Below are positions 45,935 to 55,676 of a DNA stretch of 64,000 nt, piece by piece. Position numbers and translations under genes: made by a program. The notes below the pieces were generated by a model that ran no database searches, was not told where the DNA came from, and was given only the letters and a program-made list of their open reading frames with translations. This DNA comes from Azorinus chamasolen (lineage: Eukaryota; Mollusca; Bivalvia; Cardiida; Solecurtidae), in assembly GCA_963576725.1 (NCBI GenBank), contig OY755237.1, positions 58,829,873-58,893,872 of the forward strand, read 5' to 3'. Positions within the stretch are counted from its first letter, which is position 1. Each line of letters opens with the position of its first letter.

Positions 45935-46175
45935 TTAACCCTTTCCCTGTTTCATGTTTATTCACAATTTTTTCACCTCATGTATATTCAAACACAAAAT
46001 CAATAAAAATGGAACACGGTATAGGGCCATTTTTCACTGTTGTGGAAACTGCATAAACATTTCCATAAGCAAACGGAGCAGACCCTGATCAGATGGCTCC
46101 TATAGGAGCCATCTGATCTTGGTCTACTCTGTTTGCAACTGTGTAACAAGGCGTTTATATGAGGAAAAGGGTTAA
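45935..46175. mobile_element. TTAA hairpin MITE (family A), well preserved
   Basis: Clean TTAACCCTTTCCC and GAAAAGGGTTAA ends, 241 bp. The centre GATGGCTCCTATAGGAGCCATC is a perfect palindrome; outer arms GCAAACGGAGCAGACCCTGA and CTTGGTCTACTCTGTTTGC have few mismatches. Confidence 0.92.
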
Positions 46176-46429
46176 TGTACCTATCTGTTACAAGAAACAC
46201 AACTTTGCTTTAATAAGTATCCTAATCACTACCATAAATCAGGAACAATCTTCAAACTGTTAGTTACCTCCCTTTACAGGTACCCCTGTTTTTCGCTTAG
46301 TATTTCAACTTACAAACTTAGTCAAACAGCATAGACCCAGATCAAAGGGGGCAGTTTCATCAGGGTCTACATAAAGTGTCATTATAATTATGTATGTCTA
46401 ATTTAAAGTTATCAAAACGGTACCAGAAT

Positions 46430-46575
46430 GACTTATTTAGCTTACAAACCAATGGGGACTGTATTGGTTTGTAAGGCAGGTGGTAGCTTAATACAGGTCA
46501 AACATAATGCAGCAAGCTCTTATAGGAGCACTACCTAATTTTTACCATGCATTAAGCAACCACCTTTTAAGACAC
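46430..46575. repeat. family B hairpin module, ends eroded
   Basis: GCAGGTGGTAGCTTAATACA and ATGCATTAAGCAACCACCT are the paired arms seen in family B MITEs, with AGCTCTTATAGGAGCAC at the apex. The pogo-like termini are not recognisable here. Confidence 0.65.
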
Positions 46576-46605
46576 CTAACCTATATTCAATAAATGAATG
46601 GCGGC

Positions 46606-46888
46606 TTAACCCTTTTCTTCATATAAACACATTTTCACGCATTTGCAAACAGAGGAGACTCAGATCAGACAGTTCCTAGAGGAGCCGTCTGATCGGGGTC
46701 TGCTCTGTTTGCTAATGGAATTTGAAAGATTTGTTTCCTTACTTTCTAACATGACTACAATGTTCCAGCTTTTACTATACTTTACTTTTACCATGTTTTA
46801 CTATAACTATTTTATCCAAGGATTATTAAGTAGGTACATGTACATGTATTGAAATTTTGAATAAACATGTTAACAGGGAATAGGTTAA
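46606..46888. mobile_element. TTAA hairpin MITE (family A), reverse orientation
   Basis: TTAACCCTTTTCTTC ... GGGAATAGGTTAA. Palindrome: GCAAACAGAGGAGACTCAGA, apex AGTTCCTAGAGGAGCCGTC, then GATCGGGGTCTGCTCTGTTTGC. A ~30-bp expansion in the right half makes it longer than its relatives. Confidence 0.85.
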
Positions 46889-46977
46889 GACAGGTTCTAC
46901 TGTATTATCAAGGAAGCCAACTTAACTATGTGCTTCACAGGGTCAACATTAATTTGGGCTGACAGTTTTGGCTTTAA

Positions 46978-47223
46978 TTAACCATTTCCCTGCTGAATAC
47001 TCGTGTAAGAAATAATGATGTCATGAATAGTTGCTAGCTTGACTTTTATAATGGCACATATACACACGAGATTTTGGAATTCGTAGAAACTGTAGTCATA
47101 TCTTTTAAAATTTCCTAAGCAAACAGAGAAGACCCTTATCAGATGACTCCTAGAGGAACTATCTGATCCGGGTTTTCTGTTTGCAAAGACGTGAACAGGG
47201 GTTTATATGAAGGGAGTGTTTAA
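46978..47223. mobile_element. TTAA hairpin MITE (family A)
   Basis: TTAACCATTTCCCTGCTGAA ... GGAGTGTTTAA. Arms GCAAACAGAGAAGACCCTTA and GGGTTTTCTGTTTGC with apex GACTCCTAGAGGAACTATC. Confidence 0.82.
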
Positions 47224-47345
47224 TAATTTATTTAGAGTAGTATATGAACAATCAAGAATCCTCACAAACTTACAAAATTTTCAGGAACATATTTTTTAAA
47301 ATTTACATATGAGTATGTGAGATGAGAACCAATGAGTATAGCCAT

Positions 47346-47594
47346 TAACACTTTACTTGATTGATATGCATGTAAGATATAATGACTTTATGCATATTAA
47401 TTAGAAGAATTTCGATAATGTATTTTTAACAAGAGAAATAATTTGGCCATGGCAAAAACTGTAGAATCATGTTGATACTCTGCCAAAGCAAACAAAGTAG
47501 AACCTGATCAGATGGCTCCTCAGTACCAGATAATGTGGGTCTACTCCATTTGCAAAGGTGTATATATGCATCTTTATCAAGTAAAGAGCTAGAT
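47346..47594. mobile_element. family A MITE, diverged ends
   Basis: TTAACACTTTACTTGATTGA at the left, GCAAACAAAGTAGAACCTGA, apex TGGCTCCTCAGTACC, then GGGTCTACTCCATTTGC and TAAAGAGCTAG. One apex arm is mutated. Confidence 0.7.
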
Positions 47595-47719
47595 AATTTG
47601 ACAAAATATGCAACACAATTTCTTAAGCTTATTCTAGACGGAGTTTTTTTTAAATGTTTTAAGCATGTGAAGATCAAAACTTTGTAAATGACTGCTACTA
47701 AGATTAAGACTAGATATAT

Positions 47720-47845
47720 ATAAAGTCTCTGTAATACAACCTCTCAAAAGAAAGAATGTTATGAATAAAGCTCCAATATGAGCTTTCTGCATTACTTTTG
47801 CTCTGCATTTAGCAACCAATTGCTTTATAAGAATCTCTATGTTAA
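47720..47845. repeat. partial family B hairpin module
   Basis: AAAGCTCCAATATGAGCTTTC with TGCATTACTTTTGCTCTGCA and AGCAACCAATTGC on the right. The left arm is reduced. Confidence 0.5.
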
Positions 47846-48092
47846 CCCTTTCCTTCATATAAATATGATTTCACACAATTGCAAAACAGAGTAGACCCAT
47901 ATCAGACAGCTCCTATAGAAGCAGTCTGATCAGGGACTGCTCTGTTTGCTAATGGAATTTGAAATATTGGTTTCTTTACTTTCTAAAATGGCTACAATGT
48001 TCCACCTTGCATATGTCTTTATAACTATTTTGTGCATGAATAGTCAGTAGGTATTGGAATCTGAAATAAACACAGAACAGAGAAAGTGTTAA
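47842..48092. mobile_element. TTAA hairpin MITE (family A), reverse orientation
   Basis: TTAACCCTTTCCTTC ... GAGAAAGTGTTAA. Arms AACAGAGTAGACCCATATCA and GATCAGGGACTGCTCTGTTT; apex ACAGCTCCTATAGAAGCAGTC. Confidence 0.85.
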
Positions 48093-48102
48093 TAAATCAT
48101 AT

Positions 48103-48252
48103 GGGTCCAAGGTTATAAAGCTTCTGAGTCTGAGTCTGAGATCATTCTCAAGTATCTGATTGGTCTGATTCTGAGCAAGTTCAGAATTGGACCAATCAGA
48201 TGCTTGAGAATGATCTCAGACTCAAGCAAAAAGCCTTATAACCTCGGTCCAC
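48103..48252. repeat. 150-bp fold-back repeat
   Basis: GGTCCAAGGTTATAAAGCTT ... GAGATCATTCTCAAGTATCT pairs with GCTTGAGAATGATCTCAGAC ... TTATAACCTCGGTCC. GAGTCTGAGTCTGAGA in the left arm is a local duplication. It is unrelated in sequence to MITE families A-C. Confidence 0.85.
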
Positions 48253-48548
48253 GGTTGCTTTAGTGAGACTGTACTATAGTTATAAATGAACAACAAACAT
48301 GTCTGAGGCACATAGACATATAACACGAACACATTTGAGCAAACTTGTAATGTTTATACATATTTTTTCTATTTTATATTATGCGTATGTATAGCTAGTG
48401 TCACATGTAAAACATAACATTAACAACAAATTAAAAAAAATATTATAATACTGTTTGTTAAACTGGCTAAATATGTTAAAAGCAATATAATGTAAATAAC
48501 TCCTATCTATTCTTTCCAAACATAAATATGAAATACTGCGACCTTTGT

Positions 48549-48757
48549 TTAACCCTTTATCTCATAGACACACTTTCTGGCTTCTTGCAAACTGAGAAGA
48601 ACCAGATCAGACATAGCTTATAGGAGCCATCTGCTCAGGGTCTGCTCTGTTTGCTTAAGAAATTAAAAAGATCCCCGATTTTAAAGATTGTGCCATGTCA
48701 AAGAATCAGCTAATTAATATTCATTGTTCCTAACATGACTATATATGAGGTAAAGGG
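48549..48757. mobile_element. TTAA MITE (family A), short form
   Basis: TTAACCCTTTATCTC ... GAGGTAAAGGGTT. Arms CAAACTGAGAAGAACCAGATC and GGGTCTGCTCTGTTTGC; apex AGCTTATAGGAGCCATC. Confidence 0.78.
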
Positions 48758-49127
48758 TTGCTAATCAGTACAATTCATAATCAGATCTATAAAACTAATC
48801 ACAGTTTGAGCACAATTCAACAAATAACATTGTACCTTCAACCAAGTAACAAAACATTTTGAGACATTAAAGAATCTCCTCAAATGATTCTTTTATAAAT
48901 TATCTTGAAGCAATATGCACCATTCTGAAAAACTTACAAAGAATAATCAAATTTACATTTTTGTTAGATTTCCTGACATGATATTGGCAAGTTTTGCACT
49001 AAAATTCCAAAAATAATGGGGTAAATAATTACCAATATTTTAATAAAAAAATTCGTAACATAATTTGGCAATACTTGTTAATAAACAAATGCAGTCAGTG
49101 ACTATGTGTGTCGCATATAAATGCTCT

Positions 49128-49296
49128 TTAGACCTTCATGGCTGTCAGCTCATCATTGTAGTGTTTGAGGCTGCTGTATGAGGCTCTCAACAAGTCCTCT
49201 CTATAGTCCAGCAGATCCTGATATTTTGACTGGGACTTCACCAACTGCGTGTTCTTGTGGGATTCATAGTGAAACTCAGGACCCTTGGACTCATAC
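49128..49296 (-). CDS. terminal coding exon of an unidentified host gene
   Basis: The acceptor TATGTTTCAG precedes an exon that starts one base before a codon boundary, codes for ~56 residues ending HYNDELTAMKV, and stops at TAA (49130-49128). The phase fits the donor at 55166 exactly, restoring Trp-Tyr-Glu across the junction. The peptide is charged, with KSQSKYQDLLDYREDLL suggesting a helix. The intron between the two exons is about 5.9 kb and full of MITEs. No family is recognised. Confidence 0.72.
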
Positions 49297-49341
49297 CTGA
49301 AACATACATGGATATAAAACATAAAATAAATTGTCTGTTTC

Positions 49342-49591
49342 TTAACTCTTTGCTTGCTATTCACGTCAATATACCTACCTGTAAATAGTGAAGACCCAGA
49401 TGAGACAGCTCCTGCAGGAGCTGTCTCATCAGGGTCTGCACTATTTACAAGTTGATTGTGCAACCAGTGCACTCCACAGCAGTGATTGCACAGCAAAATA
49501 CGTGTACACAGTGAAGATATATGTAATTATACAACAGGGCATGGGTAAAGAAGGAGAAATGTATTTTAAAATTCAGCAAGCGAAGGGTTAA
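49342..49591. mobile_element. TTAA hairpin MITE, subfamily A2, first of a four-element chain
   Basis: TTAACTCTTTGC ... GCGAAGGGTTAA, 250 bp. The arms differ from family A proper (GTAAATAGTGAAGACCCAGA / GGGTCTGCACTATTTAC), and the apex GACAGCTCCTGCAGGAGCTGTC is a perfect palindrome. Its right TTAA (49588-49591) is also the left TTAA of the next element. It lies 45 bp inside the intron from the 49296 acceptor. Confidence 0.9.
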
Positions 49592-49736
49592 CCCTATACT
49601 TGATGAATATTCATTTTGAACAAATATGACATGAATATTTAGTAGCTAAATTTTAAAATGGAAACACAAACACTTGCAAACAGAGCAAGATAAGACAGTA
49701 CCTGTAGGAACTGTCACACCTAAAGTAACTGTTTAA
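49588..49736. mobile_element. shortened family A MITE, second in chain
   Basis: Begins TTAACCCTATACTTGATGAA, keeps AATATTTAGTAGCTAAATTT and GCAAACAGAGCAAGATAAGAC, apex AGTACCTGTAGGAACTGTC, and ends at the TTAA that begins the next element. The right-hand part is deleted. Confidence 0.72.
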
Positions 49737-49982
49737 CCATTTCCCTGTTCTTTTTTTATTCTAAATTTCAATACCTACTGAACATTCATGGACAAAATAG
49801 TTATAATGAAATATGGAAGGTAGAATATTGTAACCATTTTAGAAACTAAACAAATTGATCTATCAAATTCCCTTAGCAAACAGAGCAGACTCTGATCAGA
49901 TGGCTCCTATAGGAGCCATCTGATCTGGGTCTACTCTGTTTGCAGATGCGTGGAAATGCATTTATATGAAGGAAAGAGTTAA
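49733..49982. mobile_element. TTAA hairpin MITE (family A), third in chain
   Basis: TTAACCATTTCCCTG ... GGAAAGAGTTAA, 250 bp. The centre is nearly perfect: GCAAACAGAGCAGACTCTGA, GATGGCTCCTATAGGAGCCATC, ATCTGGGTCTACTCTGTTTGC. Confidence 0.92.
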
Positions 49983-50200
49983 CCCTTTACTTTCTTGGGC
50001 TTTGCAAACAGAGCAGACCCAAGTTAAATGGCTACTGTAGGAGCTGTATGCTATGTTTGTTCTTGAAATAGAATAGATATGATTCTCCAGTTTCTATCAC
50101 AATAAAAATTCCCTAGTTCATAGTGCCATTATAAAATTCAGTGATTAAATGTTCACTGTCATTATTTCTTAACAAGAATATTCAACAGGGAAACGGTTAA
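49979..50200. mobile_element. TTAA MITE (family A), fourth in chain, reverse orientation
   Basis: TTAACCCTTTACTTTC ... GGGAAACGGTTAA. Arm GCAAACAGAGCAGACCCAAG and apex TGGCTACTGTAGGAGCTG are present; the second outer arm is shortened to GCTATGTTTG. Confidence 0.82.
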
Positions 50201-50293
50201 TAATCCCCACATCCTGTTACTTTGTTGTTTTTGTCATCTAATCTTTCCTAGGTTCTTTCCCAACCCCAATGAAATAGTGGTTACCCAGTATAC

Positions 50294-50524
50294 TTAACTC
50301 TTTACTCCAAAAATACGCATTTTTATGCCAGACCCAGATCAGCTCCTATAGGAGCCATCTGATCCGGGTCTGCCCTGTTTGCTTATGAAATTGTAATATA
50401 TCTGACTCTACAGTTTACAAAATACCAGAAATCCCTGTGTACATGCACTACAGTAAAAACTGAGCTAATAAATGTTTATGATATCATTATTTCTGATATA
50501 AATACTCATGGAGTAATGGGTTAA
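50294..50524. mobile_element. TTAA MITE (family A), reverse orientation
   Basis: TTAACTCTTTACTCC ... GGAGTAATGGGTTAA. Apex CAGCTCCTATAGGAGCCATCTG and right arm ATCCGGGTCTGCCCTGTTTGC; the left outer arm is truncated to CCAGACCCAGATC. Confidence 0.84.
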
Positions 50525-50714
50525 CCTTATGTCTGCTGCTTGTGACTTGCTATGCATATGCAAACAGCTTTGAATCATCTCCAGACACCAAGTAATTCAG
50601 CTTCTGGTCAAGACTAAAGCTGTTTGAAATTTAACAGTTTCGAAAACAAAGAAGCCAGTTAGAGGAAGCTAAAATATAAATCCAAAAGAAAAGACAAATA
50701 TTTGCAGAACCCTT

Positions 50715-50957
50715 TTAACCCTTTCCCAGCTGCATATTCATGTAAGAAACAAGGACATTTGTCAATATTTATTAGCTGATTTTTTATAATGTACCCAGGA
50801 ATCTTTTGTACAGGGAGAAACTGTTGTGTCAGATCTATTATGATTTCATAAGCAAACAGAGCAGACCCTGCTCAGGCAACTCCAACAGTAGTCATCTGAT
50901 CTGGATCTACTCTGCTTGCAAAGGCATATAAAGCATTTATATGAGGGAAAGGATTAA
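50715..50957. mobile_element. TTAA hairpin MITE (family A)
   Basis: TTAACCCTTTCCCAGC ... GAGGGAAAGGATTAA. Arms GCAAACAGAGCAGACCCTGC and ATCTGGATCTACTCTGCTTGC; apex CAACTCCAACAGTAGTCATC, decayed. Confidence 0.82.
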
Positions 50958-51017
50958 TCATTTATGACTAAATATCCTCAGGACAAGAGGTTATCTTCAT
51001 ATCTCAGAAGTACTTGG

Positions 51018-51230
51018 TTAACTCTCATCATGACACAAACCACAAAAAATCAACAGGATATGAATATTATCTGATTTTTTTATAATGGCATTATTATGGA
51101 CAAGAGAATGTTTGACAATGGCAGAAACTGTTAAACCATAACTCTATTTAGCTATTAAAGTGACAGCTCTCTGAGATGACTGTTCTGTTGGCAAAGGTGT
51201 CAAAATGTATATTATAAGGTGAAGGGTTAA
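51018..51230. mobile_element. diverged family A MITE, joined to the next
   Basis: TTAACTCTCATCATGAC ... GGTGAAGGGTTAA. The central hairpin is mostly lost. Its right TTAA (51227-51230) is shared with the following element. Confidence 0.68.
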
Positions 51231-51447
51231 CCCTTTCCTTCATATAAACGCCTTTTAGCACATTTACAAACAGAGTAGAATGTGATCCGATGGCCCCTGT
51301 AGGTTATGCTCTTTTTGCTTTTGAGTATTATAGATTAATTTCTGCTAAAATCAAAAATTCCTGTGTTTATGTTCCATTCTAAACATTCAGCTAATATTTA
51401 TTCATGCCTGTACTTCTTACATGAATATTGAATAGGGAAATGGTTAA
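51227..51447. mobile_element. TTAA MITE (family A), reverse orientation
   Basis: TTAACCCTTTCCTTC ... GGGAAATGGTTAA. One arm (ACAAACAGAGTAGAATGTGA) and half of the apex remain. Confidence 0.78.
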
Positions 51448-51599
51448 AGAAAACATACTTGTGTTTAAACAAAACTTCCTTATGGCATTATCTTTAAAAA
51501 AAACTCCAAGCAATAACAGTAAACCCACAATTAGTCTCTCCTTACTTTCCCTCATGATATTAATGTATGCCTTAATAACATCAGCTAGTCAACTCAGTA

Positions 51600-51790
51600 A
51601 GCTGATTGATTAGCTTTTATAACTGTGCATGACTACAGGATTCTTCAGTCATGTCAGAAACTGCAGAAAGAGATTTATTATATTTCCATTAGCAAACAGA
51701 GCAGACCCAATCCAGATGGGTTCTACAGGAGATATCTGATCTGGGTCTACCCTATTTGCAAAGGCATGATAAAACTCATAGTTATATCAG
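51600..51790. mobile_element. partial family A MITE
   Basis: GTCATGTCAGAAACTGCAGAA, GCAAACAGAGCAGACCCAAT, apex GGGTTCTACAGGAGATATC, right arm ATCTGGGTCTACCCTATTTGC. TTAA ends are not intact. Confidence 0.65.
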
Positions 51791-52184
51791 TTATAACTGT
51801 ACACCCTGGGGTTACCCTGGTGATAACCTAGAAAAAATAGTTTGAATCTGGATGAGATTTCACAAAACTCCAAGACTCATCAGGATTCAAACTTTTTCTT
51901 AAATGAAACAGAAGAAATATCTCCTTTGAAAAGTAGATATGATGACATTTGTAGCAAAATGATGGCTTAATTTGCAGAGAGTAGAGGTCACCTCATATTC
52001 AGCAAACATTCAATCAACAGTTTCTTAAAGGATTGAACAAACTGAAAGTCAGTGAAAATTTAAACAAATCAGAGATTGAGCAGATATTATTATTTTCTAA
52101 CCTTTTCATATTTAGTTTCAAAATATATATGTTAATGCTCAAAAGCAATTAAATATGACTAACTTGCGAGGAAGAAATGTTATG

Positions 52185-52611
52185 TTAACCTTTTCCCTGT
52201 TCTATTTTCATTTTAAATTCCAATACAGTTAAACCCCTCTAAACCGGAATTATAATAGAAAATAATTTAGATGTTTTTAGGCAGGTGGCTGCTTAATGCA
52301 GAGTGAAAGTCATGCAGAAAGCTCCTAGAGGAGTTTTCTGCATGACTTTCACCCTGCATTAAGCTGCCACCTGTTTCAAAACCTGATATTTGTACCAAAT
52401 TTTACGTCCGGTTTAGAGGGGTTTTACAGTACCGACTGAATATTTATGGACAAATTAGTTATAATGATATATGGAAGGTGGAATATTGCAGTCATTTTAG
52501 AGAGTAAAGAAAAAGATCTTTCATTCCATTAGCAAACAGAGTAGACCCAGATCAGACGGCTCCTCTGTTTGCAAATGCGTGAAAATGCTTTTATATGAAG
52601 GAAAGGGTTAA
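52185..52611. mobile_element. TTAA MITE (family A) hosting a family B insertion
   Basis: TTAACCTTTTCCCTGTTCTA ... GGAAAGGGTTAA. It is split at 52224-52431 by a pogo-like MITE; on either side the family A reading (AAATTCCAATA | CCGACTGAATATTTATGG) is continuous. Its own hairpin has lost the right arm (GACGGCTCCTCTGTTTGC). Confidence 0.88.
52226..52429. mobile_element. pogo-like MITE (family B1)
   Basis: 204 bp, TA on both sides. Ends CAGTTAAACCCCTCTAAACC and GGTTTAGAGGGGTTTTACAG. Nested arms GGCAGGTGGCTGCTTAATGC and GCATTAAGCTGCCACCTG enclose CATGCAGAAAGCTCC / AGAGGAGTTTTCTGCATG. Confidence 0.92.
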
Positions 52612-52623
52612 TACAAACATGTT

Positions 52624-52825
52624 CAGTAAAACCTCTCTATAATGGCCAATATATTATCTAAAGTAGTTTGTGTTAAAGGCAGGTGGCTGCTTAAAGCAAG
52701 GTGAAAATAAAACAGAATGGCTATAGGAGCGTTCTGTTTTACTTTTACCTTGTTTTAAGCAACCACCTGCCCTAAATACCAACTAATTAACACAATTTAG
52801 TGGCCATTATAGAGAGGTTCTACTG
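52624..52825. mobile_element. pogo-like MITE (family B2)
   Basis: CAGTAAAACCTCTCTATAATGG ... CATTATAGAGAGGTTCTACTG, followed by TA. The centre AAAACAGAATGGCTATAGGAGCGTTCTG sits between AGGTGGCTGCTTAAAGC and AAGCAACCACCTGCC. Confidence 0.9.
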
Positions 52826-53420
52826 TAGTCACCTAATATACACAAGGAAATCCTTGTTAATATTAAACCCTCATCCTGCTAGACTTAATCTGAAAGGCAT
52901 TTGCAAACAGCTTTGATCCAGATGGTTGAAACAACCTGGATACTATCTAACCTTGATACTGTCTAATTTAGATCCAACCTAATTGCAACAATTATCATAA
53001 ACATCTGCTGGAGTGCAAAAAGTTCAGACACCTACTTATTTCACTAAGAGACAAAACAATGCTTCATCATAATTACAACACGTAGACAATGAACCTTTTC
53101 CATGCAGGAAACAAATGCACTGGCTTCATGCAGGAAACAAGTTCAATAGCTTTATCATATCAGAAGTAGTCAAAATTACACTAGATCCAAATTTGACTAT
53201 ACATTGTTTTTTAACAGCGGGGTAAGGTTTAACTGTTACAACTTTGTAGTTCCAAGCCCTTGAACACAGATTAAAGGCATACATGTAGTGTATCAAAGTC
53301 TGTCATATGATGCATTGATTAGATAAACCTGCCATATGACTTTAGTACTGACCTAATATCAAAAATGTTACCCTTACATTGTAGTTTTTTCTAGTATGTC
53401 TTCATAATAATGATGAAATA

Positions 53421-53629
53421 CCGTAAAACCTCTCTATAACGACCACTAAATTACATCAAGTATTTTGTGTTAAAAGCAGGTGGATGCTTAAATTTAGCAA
53501 GGTGAAAGTAAAACAGAACGCTCCTATAGGAGCGTTCTGTTTTACTTTCACCTTGCTTTTAGCAACCACCTGCCAAAAAATACCAACTAATTAACATAAT
53601 TTAGTGGTTGTTATTGAGAGATTTTACTG
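53421..53629. mobile_element. pogo-like MITE (family B2), well preserved
   Basis: TA-flanked; CCGTAAAACCTCTCTATAACG ... ATTGAGAGATTTTACTG. The centre GAACGCTCCTATAGGAGCGTTC is a perfect palindrome inside longer AAAGTAAAACA / TGTTTTACTTT arms. Confidence 0.92.
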
Positions 53630-53631
53630 TA

Positions 53632-54355
53632 TTCTTGGAATAGACATTTGATTTATATAAAAGGGAGACAAATGTTATTAAGCATTACCTTCAATGCAAA
53701 AAGTTGTTATTCCCCTTGACATATACATCCTCTGCAAGTCAATCAATTCAGTATCTATAGCTATTTAGTATTATAATATTATGCATGTATAATCTGATGA
53801 TATTCAGAAAAGTACAAACAATATTACAATTAATGAAGAATAGATTTCATCTTTAACCATAGTTTAAGAGAGAAAATGTTTTGGTAATTAGATTATAGGT
53901 ACATAATTGGGCAGGTGGTTATAGGTTTCAGTGATAAACTTTCAGTTTCTGGCCAATAATTTGAGAGTTGGAAAAAGTATATTTTGACCAAACTTTATGT
54001 ACAAATAGTTTGCATAAAACAAAGCTTAAAATTGCACTGAGTGGTCTGTTTACTGTTAATGAAAATAGAAAATCAGCTTCTGGACAGTAACTATAGTAAG
54101 AAAAGAGATTTTGATCAAAGTTTCGTGTACAGAGTTTACATTGAATCAATAGTTGGGATTGCTATCAGGCCTCTGGTGCCAGGATCATGGGAATTCTTAT
54201 TAAAAATAGTTTCTGGTCAATTAAAATCACAGAATATTTGTTTTTATTTTATGGCATTGCCATGTCTATTGCAACTATTAATTTCTTTTCTCAATAAATA
54301 TGCTTTTGACACCTTTGCAAACAGAGTAGACTCAGTTCCTACAAGAGGTATCTGT
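53632..54355. other. intronic stretch without a called feature
   Basis: AT-rich. The 133-codon plus-strand frame at 54041-54442 has no motif and overlaps a MITE at its 3' end. Confidence 0.45.
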
Positions 54356-54359
54356 GTGC

Positions 54360-54604
54360 TTATCCCTTTCCCCCATATAAACGCGTTTTCAGGCATCTGC
54401 AAACAGAGTAGACCGACTGAGGAGCCTAGAGGAGCTGACTGATCAAGGTCTACTTTGTTTGCTATTATAATTTGATAGATCTGTTTCTTTACTTTCTAAA
54501 ATGGCAATAATATTCCACCTTGCATATTACATTTTAACTTGTTTGTCCATGAATATTCAGTAGGTATTAAAAATTGGAATAAACAAAGAACAGGGAAAGG
54601 GTTA
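54360..54604. mobile_element. family A MITE, reverse orientation
   Basis: CCCTTTCCCCCATATAAACG ... GGGAAAGGGTTA. Arms GCAAACAGAGTAGACCGACT and AAGGTCTACTTTGTTTGC; apex GGAGCCTAGAGGAGCTGAC. A second right-end stub (AACAGGGAAAGGGTTAA) follows at ~54686-54702. Confidence 0.82.
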
Positions 54605-54859
54605 TGAAATAATATAGATCTGATTCAAAATTTCCATTTCGACCATGAATGTTCAGTAGGTTTTGAAATTTGGAATAAATCTAGAACAGGGAAAGGGTTA
54701 ATGCAGCAAGAAATAAATGCAGAAAGTTTCTGAAAGAAGCAGCCCTCTGCTTTTAAAGACTACATGTGCTAAATTGGCAGTGCAAAACAGCTTTACCTCT
54801 AAATGTTAGATCTTTATAACAGCTGGTCACTTCAAGTATGTTAAAGCACAGCTATGTCT

Positions 54860-55030
54860 TTCAATACCTTTGCAAACAGAGTAAACACAGATCAGATGGT
54901 TCCTACAGGAGCTACTTTGTTTGCTTATATATAATATAGATCCTATACTACAGTTTTTGCCACAGCCAAAATTTCATGTGTTCATATACCACTATCATTT
55001 CTTACATGAATATTCATCAGGGAAAGGGTC
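54860..55030. mobile_element. partial family A MITE
   Basis: GCAAACAGAGTAAACACAGATC, apex TGGTTCCTACAGGAGCTAC, short arm TTTGTTTGC, then CATGAATATTCATCAGGGAAAGGG. Confidence 0.7.
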
Positions 55031-55165
55031 AAAAAGAAATACAGAAAGCTCTCAAAAGTGCTTTCTGCATTATTTTGATTCTACAAAAAGGAGCCAGCTG
55101 CTTTTATAGCCCTGTTAAATTAATCCACTAAATGGTAGCTTACAAGAGATATTACTATACTGTAC

Positions 55166-55310
55166 CATTTTGTTTTGGGTCCCCTGATGCGCTCTAGCTC
55201 TTCCATGCGTTTCAGTTCCAGCAGTTTTGTTTCCTCCAGTCTAAGTCGCTCGAGCCTCAGCTTGCCAAGAATCATCTGATGTGGAGATGTCAGGTACATA
55301 CCTGAAGATC
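55166..55310 (-). CDS. internal coding exon of the unidentified host gene
   Basis: 145 bp with acceptor TTTCTCAG|GATC and donor AAATG|GTACAG. It codes for a charged helix-prone segment (MYLTSPHQMILGKLRLERLR, then EETKLLELKRMEELERIRG) with heptad-like Leu spacing, probably coiled coil. Phase 1 in and phase 2 out match the neighbouring exons at 56032 and 49296. Confidence 0.75.
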
Positions 55311-55676
55311 CTGAGAAAAACATTCCAAACTGTACAATGTTCGTCAGAGCCAGGGATAGGAGGCACACCAATCTATACAATGCTCTTGTTTCTCACCATT
55401 AAAACTGTTTTCTCCACTAAAGCTTACACAGAAAAGAGCTATAGAGGTGCATACTGATCTATCAAACTCCCTTACTAGGCGGTATTTCTCATCCAAATCC
55501 TATCTTGCCGCAATTAATAAACAATGCCTTAGAAGTTAGAATACTGACACTCATGTATTTTGATGCATTCATTAGATTCTGATTTCATTATATATATATC
55601 ATGATCTTACACACTAACTGATGATAATTAAAGCTAGATAAAAATGCCATAAAACCTGTGAAGAATGACTGTCTTT

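Noticed and set aside
49128..49496. Full 122-codon minus frame as one ORF
   Set aside because: Its upstream half is intron and MITE (AGTGCAGACC palindrome); only 49128-49296 is kept, as an exon.
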